Below are positions 6,309 through 6,493 of a DNA stretch of 6,493 nt, in pieces. The stretch lies in NCBI GenBank assembly GCA_019313765.1, contig JAFDAP010000099.1, positions 1 through 6,493 on the forward strand, in the 5' to 3' direction. How positions within the stretch are numbered: position 1 is the stretch's first letter; each line of letters opens with the position of its first letter. The notes under the pieces were generated by a model that made no database searches, had not been told where the DNA came from, and saw only the letters and a program-made list of their open reading frames with translations. The position numbers and the translations under genes were made by a program. The DNA comes from Deltaproteobacteria bacterium. Its GTDB lineage: Bacteria > Desulfobacterota > DSM-4660 > Desulfatiglandales > Desulfatiglandaceae.

Positions 6309-6380
6309 TTCGTAAAAAGGCATTTCATCAGTCATTACTGCGCTACTCTCGCAATGACTGCATAAGAGACTTTTAACGAA
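6309..6380. repeat. Nested 72-bp palindrome, MITE- or REP-like
   Basis: The outer arms are 6309-6321 (TTCGTAAAAAGGC) and 6368-6380 (GACTTTTAACGAA), which match at 11 of 13 positions as an inverted repeat. Nested inside is a perfect 8-bp repeat, CAGTCATT (6329-6336) and AATGACTG (6353-6360), continued by GCG (6340-6342) and CGC (6350-6352) around a 7-base loop with a 3-base bulge. The inner part resembles the common GTCATTGCGAG dispersed repeat, and the outer arms resemble TTTCGTAAAAAGTC-type repeats. No coding capacity. Confidence 0.6.
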
Positions 6381-6493
6381 GGTAGTAGTATTGTTTGCAT
6401 AATAAAAACTATATGATTTTGCTCAACTATGGCCTGAAATGTCCGGGAGAATATGTATTGTTTTAACACTGGATTTTGATTAAGGATGCACAG

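Larger units (their letters stand above)
6134..6493. other. Non-coding right flank of 360 bases
   Basis: This stretch upstream of the Sec-rhodanese gene holds its ribosome binding site, the 9-bp repeat block and the nested palindrome. A TATAAG hexamer on the minus strand (6172-6177) is a possible -10 element for the gene; the best -35, TGAACT, matches only 3 of 6 bases, so no promoter is claimed. The last 110 bases are AT-rich and show no convincing gene on either strand. Confidence 0.6.

Overview
This window holds six genes, all on the minus strand, so transcription runs from right to left. The gene families (cytochrome P460, DUF4079, a rhodanese fused to a ferritin-like domain), the moderate GC content and an apparent selenocysteine codon suggest an anaerobic or microaerophilic bacterium of the Deltaproteobacteria/Desulfobacterota type, possibly a sulfate reducer. 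That placement rests on family recognition, not on a phylogenetic marker.

In transcription order: 6130-5297 encodes a rhodanese/ferritin-like fusion read through an in-frame TGA; 5208-3679 a haem catalase; 3538-3350 a small two-helix membrane protein (DUF2892, YgaP-type); 3291-2812 an exported c-type cytochrome of the P460 family; 2773-2345 a four-helix membrane protein resembling DUF4079; and 2285-105 a membrane-anchored thioredoxin-fold DUF255 (YyaL/SSP411-type) protein. The last three lie 38 to 59 bases apart and probably form one transcript, with DUF2892 58 bases upstream of them. The catalase is set off by 88 bases with a dyad on its upstream side and about 140 bases with a GC-rich hairpin on its downstream side, so it may have its own control.

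The most important point is the gene at the right. A standard caller would split it into a 74-codon and a 202-codon ORF. The two are in the same frame, separated only by a TGA and one Ala codon, and the TGA sits exactly where rhodaneses carry their catalytic cysteine (VIAY-TGA-AMGGRSR). A bacterial SECIS-like hairpin follows immediately: a perfect 7-bp upper stem, a hexaloop with G and U at positions +23 and +24 counted from the U of UGA (the same positions as in E. coli fdhF), and a 4-bp lower stem. I read it as a selenoprotein of about 277 residues with Sec at residue 74, not as a pseudogene.

Taken together the locus looks like an oxidative-stress and redox set: a Sec-rhodanese with a di-iron ferritin-like domain, catalase, a thioredoxin-fold protein, and an exported haem protein next to a membrane protein that may carry haem b. 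The shared role is inferred from context.

The flanks are non-coding and carry repeats. On the right (6134-6493) are a 9-bp-period ACAGGATTA repeat with inverted copies and a nested 72-bp palindrome resembling a MITE. On the left (1-104) is a GAACC repeat with a 7 to 8 base period.
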